Source: Bacillota bacterium
Lineage (GTDB): Bacteria; Bacillota; Sulfobacillia; Symbiobacteriales; ZC4RG38
Length of the DNA stretch: 7,271 bases
NCBI GenBank assembly: GCA_003242505.1
Contig: QGUP01000097.1
Span: 1 to 7,271 of the forward strand
Direction: 5' to 3'
Part shown: positions 5,678 to 7,271 of the stretch, piece after piece
How positions within the stretch are numbered: position 1 is the stretch's first letter
Layout: every line of letters starts with the position of its first letter
Notes under the pieces: generated by a model
The model's input: only the letters and a program-made list of their open reading frames with translations
What the model was told of the DNA's origin: nothing
The model's database searches: none
Made by a program: the position numbers and the translations under genes

Positions 5678-7159
5678 ATGGATAAATTCAACATCTTCGA
5701 GGACATTGCCCAGCGGACCGGGGGCGACATCTACATCGGCGTCGTCGGCCCGGTGCGGACCGGCAAGTCCACTCTGATCCGGCGGTTTGTGGACCGGCTG
5801 ATCCTGCCCCGGATCGAGGACGAGTTCCTGCGGACCAGGATGCTGGACGAACTGCCCCAGTCCGGCGGCGGCCGGACGGTGATGACCGTCGAGCCCAAGT
5901 TCGTCCCGGAAGACGCGGTGGAACTGCCCCTCCGGGAAGGGGTGACCATGCGGGTCCGGCTCGTCGACGTGGTCGGCTACCCGGTGGAGGGAGCGCTGGG
6001 GTTTACTGACGAGGAGGGCCAGCCCCGGATGGTCCTCACCCCCTGGTACGACCACGAGGTGACCTTCCAGGAGGCCGCGGAGATCGGCACCCGGAAGGTG
6101 ATCAGCGACCACGCCACCCTGGGACTGGTGGTCACCACCGACGGCTCCATCACTGACATCGCCCGGGGCAAGTACCTGGAGGCGGAGGAGCGGGTGGTGG
6201 CCGAGCTCAAGGAGCTGGGCAAGCCTTTTGTCGTCGTCCTCAACACCACCCGCCCCTACGCCCAGGAGACCCTGGAACTGGCCGGGGAACTGGAGGAGAA
6301 GTACGGGGCGCCGGTGGTGCCGGTGGACGCCTCGGAACTCAGCGAGGACGACATCTACCTGATCCTCGAGCAGGCCCTCTTCGAGTTCCCGGTCAAGGAA
6401 CTGCAGGTGGCGGTCCCCCGGTGGGTGGAGGAGCTGGAGCCCGACCACTGGCTCCGCAAGCGGTTCGAAGAGGCCGCCATGGAGGCGGTCCAGGCGGTGG
6501 CCAAGGTCCGGGACGTCGACCCCGCGGTGGAGCGCCTTGCGGCCTGCGACGTGGTCCAGACGGCCCAGCTCCGGTCCCTGGACATGGGCACCGGCGTCGC
6601 GGTGATTGAACTCGAGGCCCACGACGACCTGTACTACCAGGTGCTGGAGGAGATCACCCAGGTGCACCTCGAGGGCAAGCACACCATGGTGCGCCTCCTC
6701 CGGGAATGGGCCGTCGCCAAGCAGGAGTACGACAAGATCGCCTCCGCCCTCCACGAGGTCCGGACCACCGGCTACGGCATGGTCCCGCCCCAGCTTTCGG
6801 ACATGACCTTCGCCGAACCGGAATTGGTCAAGCGGGGGGGCCTCTGGGGGGTGCGGCTCCAGGCCAGCGCCCCGTCCCTGCACCTCATCCGGGCGGACAT
6901 CGAGACCGAGGTGACGCCCATCATCGGCAGCGAGCGGCAGAGCGAGGAACTCCTCCAGTACCTGATGGAGAAGTTCGAGGACGACCCCAAGAAGCTCTGG
7001 GACTTCGACATCTTCGGCAAGTCCCTGTACGAACTGGTCCGGGAGGGGGTCCAGAACAAGCTCTACCGGATGCCGGAGGACGCCCAGCAAAAGCTGCAGG
7101 AGACCCTGACCCGGATCATCAACGAGGGCAGCGGCGGGCTCATCTGCATCATCATCTGA
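5678..7159 (+). CDS. spoIVA: Stage IV sporulation protein A, spore coat basement-layer ATPase
   Basis: SpoIVA is made in the mother cell, binds and hydrolyses ATP, polymerises irreversibly over the outer forespore membrane, and anchors the coat and cortex assembly. In Bacillus it is recruited by the small membrane-curvature protein SpoVM. The product is 493 residues, matching the 492 of B. subtilis, and aligns from end to end. The opening MDKFNIFEDIAQRTGGDIYI is typical. The N-terminal TRAFAC-class ATPase domain has Walker A GPVRTGKST (24-32, with K30) and Walker B LVDVVGY (95-101, with D97). DELPQSGGGRTVMTVEPKF (57-75) is the switch region, where the second of two adjacent threonines in B. 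subtilis (position 71) is valine. EAAEIGTRKVI and VVTTDGSITDIARGKYLEAEERV are near-identical family blocks. The middle domain follows from about residue 240, and the C-terminus INEGSGGLICIII is nearly identical to that of Bacillus. The upstream gene is divergent and hairpins follow the stop. Confidence 0.98.
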   Translation: MDKFNIFEDIAQRTGGDIYIGVVGPVRTGKSTLIRRFVDRLILPRIEDEFLRTRMLDELPQSGGGRTVMTVEPKFVPEDAVELPLREGVTMRVRLVDVVGYPVEGALGFTDEEGQPRMVLTPWYDHEVTFQEAAEIGTRKVISDHATLGLVVTTDGSITDIARGKYLEAEERVVAELKELGKPFVVVLNTTRPYAQETLELAGELEEKYGAPVVPVDASELSEDDIYLILEQALFEFPVKELQVAVPRWVEELEPDHWLRKRFEEAAMEAVQAVAKVRDVDPAVERLAACDVVQTAQLRSLDMGTGVAVIELEAHDDLYYQVLEEITQVHLEGKHTMVRLLREWAVAKQEYDKIASALHEVRTTGYGMVPPQLSDMTFAEPELVKRGGLWGVRLQASAPSLHLIRADIETEVTPIIGSERQSEELLQYLMEKFEDDPKKLWDFDIFGKSLYELVREGVQNKLYRMPEDAQQKLQETLTRIINEGSGGLICIII

Positions 7160-7164
7160 CCCCG

Positions 7165-7194
7165 GTGGGTCCGGGCCTGAAGGCCCGGACCCAC
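7165..7194 (+). terminator. Perfect 13-bp hairpin just after spoIVA
   Basis: Bases 7165-7177 pair perfectly with 7182-7194 around a TGAA tetraloop. The stem starts five bases after the spoIVA stop codon. Eleven of the 13 pairs are G-C. No T-tract follows (GCCGCGCCC), so it is a U-less terminator candidate or a stabilising 3' end structure. Confidence 0.7.
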
Positions 7195-7199
7195 GCCGC

Positions 7200-7241
7200 G
7201 CCCGGGGCGCAGCGCGACCCCGGGCCCCCGGGGGGCCCGGG
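7200..7241 (+). terminator. Two overlapping, mutually exclusive GC hairpins
   Basis: GCCCGGGG (7200-7207) pairs with CCCCGGGC (7218-7225) around a 10-base loop. The bases at 7219-7229 are also an exact reverse complement of 7231-7241, centred on G7230, though the innermost pairs cannot close sterically. Both stems use 7219-7225, so only one can form at a time. They follow the 7165-7194 hairpin and may act as a second terminator. The remaining bases to 7271 hold nothing else I can identify. Confidence 0.45.
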
Positions 7242-7271
7242 CTATCCCTCCCGGCTCCCCTGCCGGTCCGG

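Noticed and set aside
5447..7090. A 547-residue antisense open frame over spoIVA
   Set aside because: The His/Leu/Val/Asp-rich translation mirrors the codon bias of spoIVA read backwards and shows no domain.

Overview
The window is very GC-rich chromosomal DNA with dense, ordinary bacterial gene packing. A complete spoIVA, which encodes the basement-layer ATPase of the spore coat, points to an endospore-forming member of the Bacillota. The strongly GC-biased codons suggest a high-GC lineage of the Thermaerobacter/Symbiobacterium type. That assignment is inferred from composition and gene content, not from a marker gene. I see no phage genes, transposase, CRISPR array, tRNA or rRNA.

Layout: (1) Bases 1-664 (+) hold the C-terminal two thirds of gpsA, cut by the window edge. 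(2) Bases 689-3124 (+) hold topB, a type IA topoisomerase with a long Ala/Gly/Pro linker and a terminal zinc ribbon; it starts 24 bases after gpsA and is probably co-transcribed with it. (3) Bases 3121-3313 form a convergent spacer with a degenerate 9-base tandem repeat that begins on the topB stop codon, followed by two GC hairpins. (4) Bases 3314-5383 (-) encode a membrane-bound family 2 glycosyltransferase whose catalytic domain is interrupted by an unusually long helical segment. (5) Bases 5384-5677 form a divergent control region with three or four degenerate copies of a 24-base repeat, a possible sigma-E-type promoter, a GC hairpin and the spoIVA ribosome binding site. (6) Bases 5678-7159 (+) encode SpoIVA. 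(7) Bases 7160-7271 contain one perfect 13-bp hairpin and two overlapping, mutually exclusive GC hairpins.

Functionally, gpsA supplies glycerol-3-phosphate for phospholipid synthesis and topB resolves DNA topology. SpoIVA builds the coat platform on the forespore. gpsA and spoIVA are direct neighbours in Bacillus subtilis; here topB and an oppositely oriented glycosyltransferase lie between them. The glycosyltransferase shares its upstream region with spoIVA, so a role in the spore envelope is possible but unproven. The least explained parts are the glycosyltransferase insert, the divergent-region repeats and the 9-base array.
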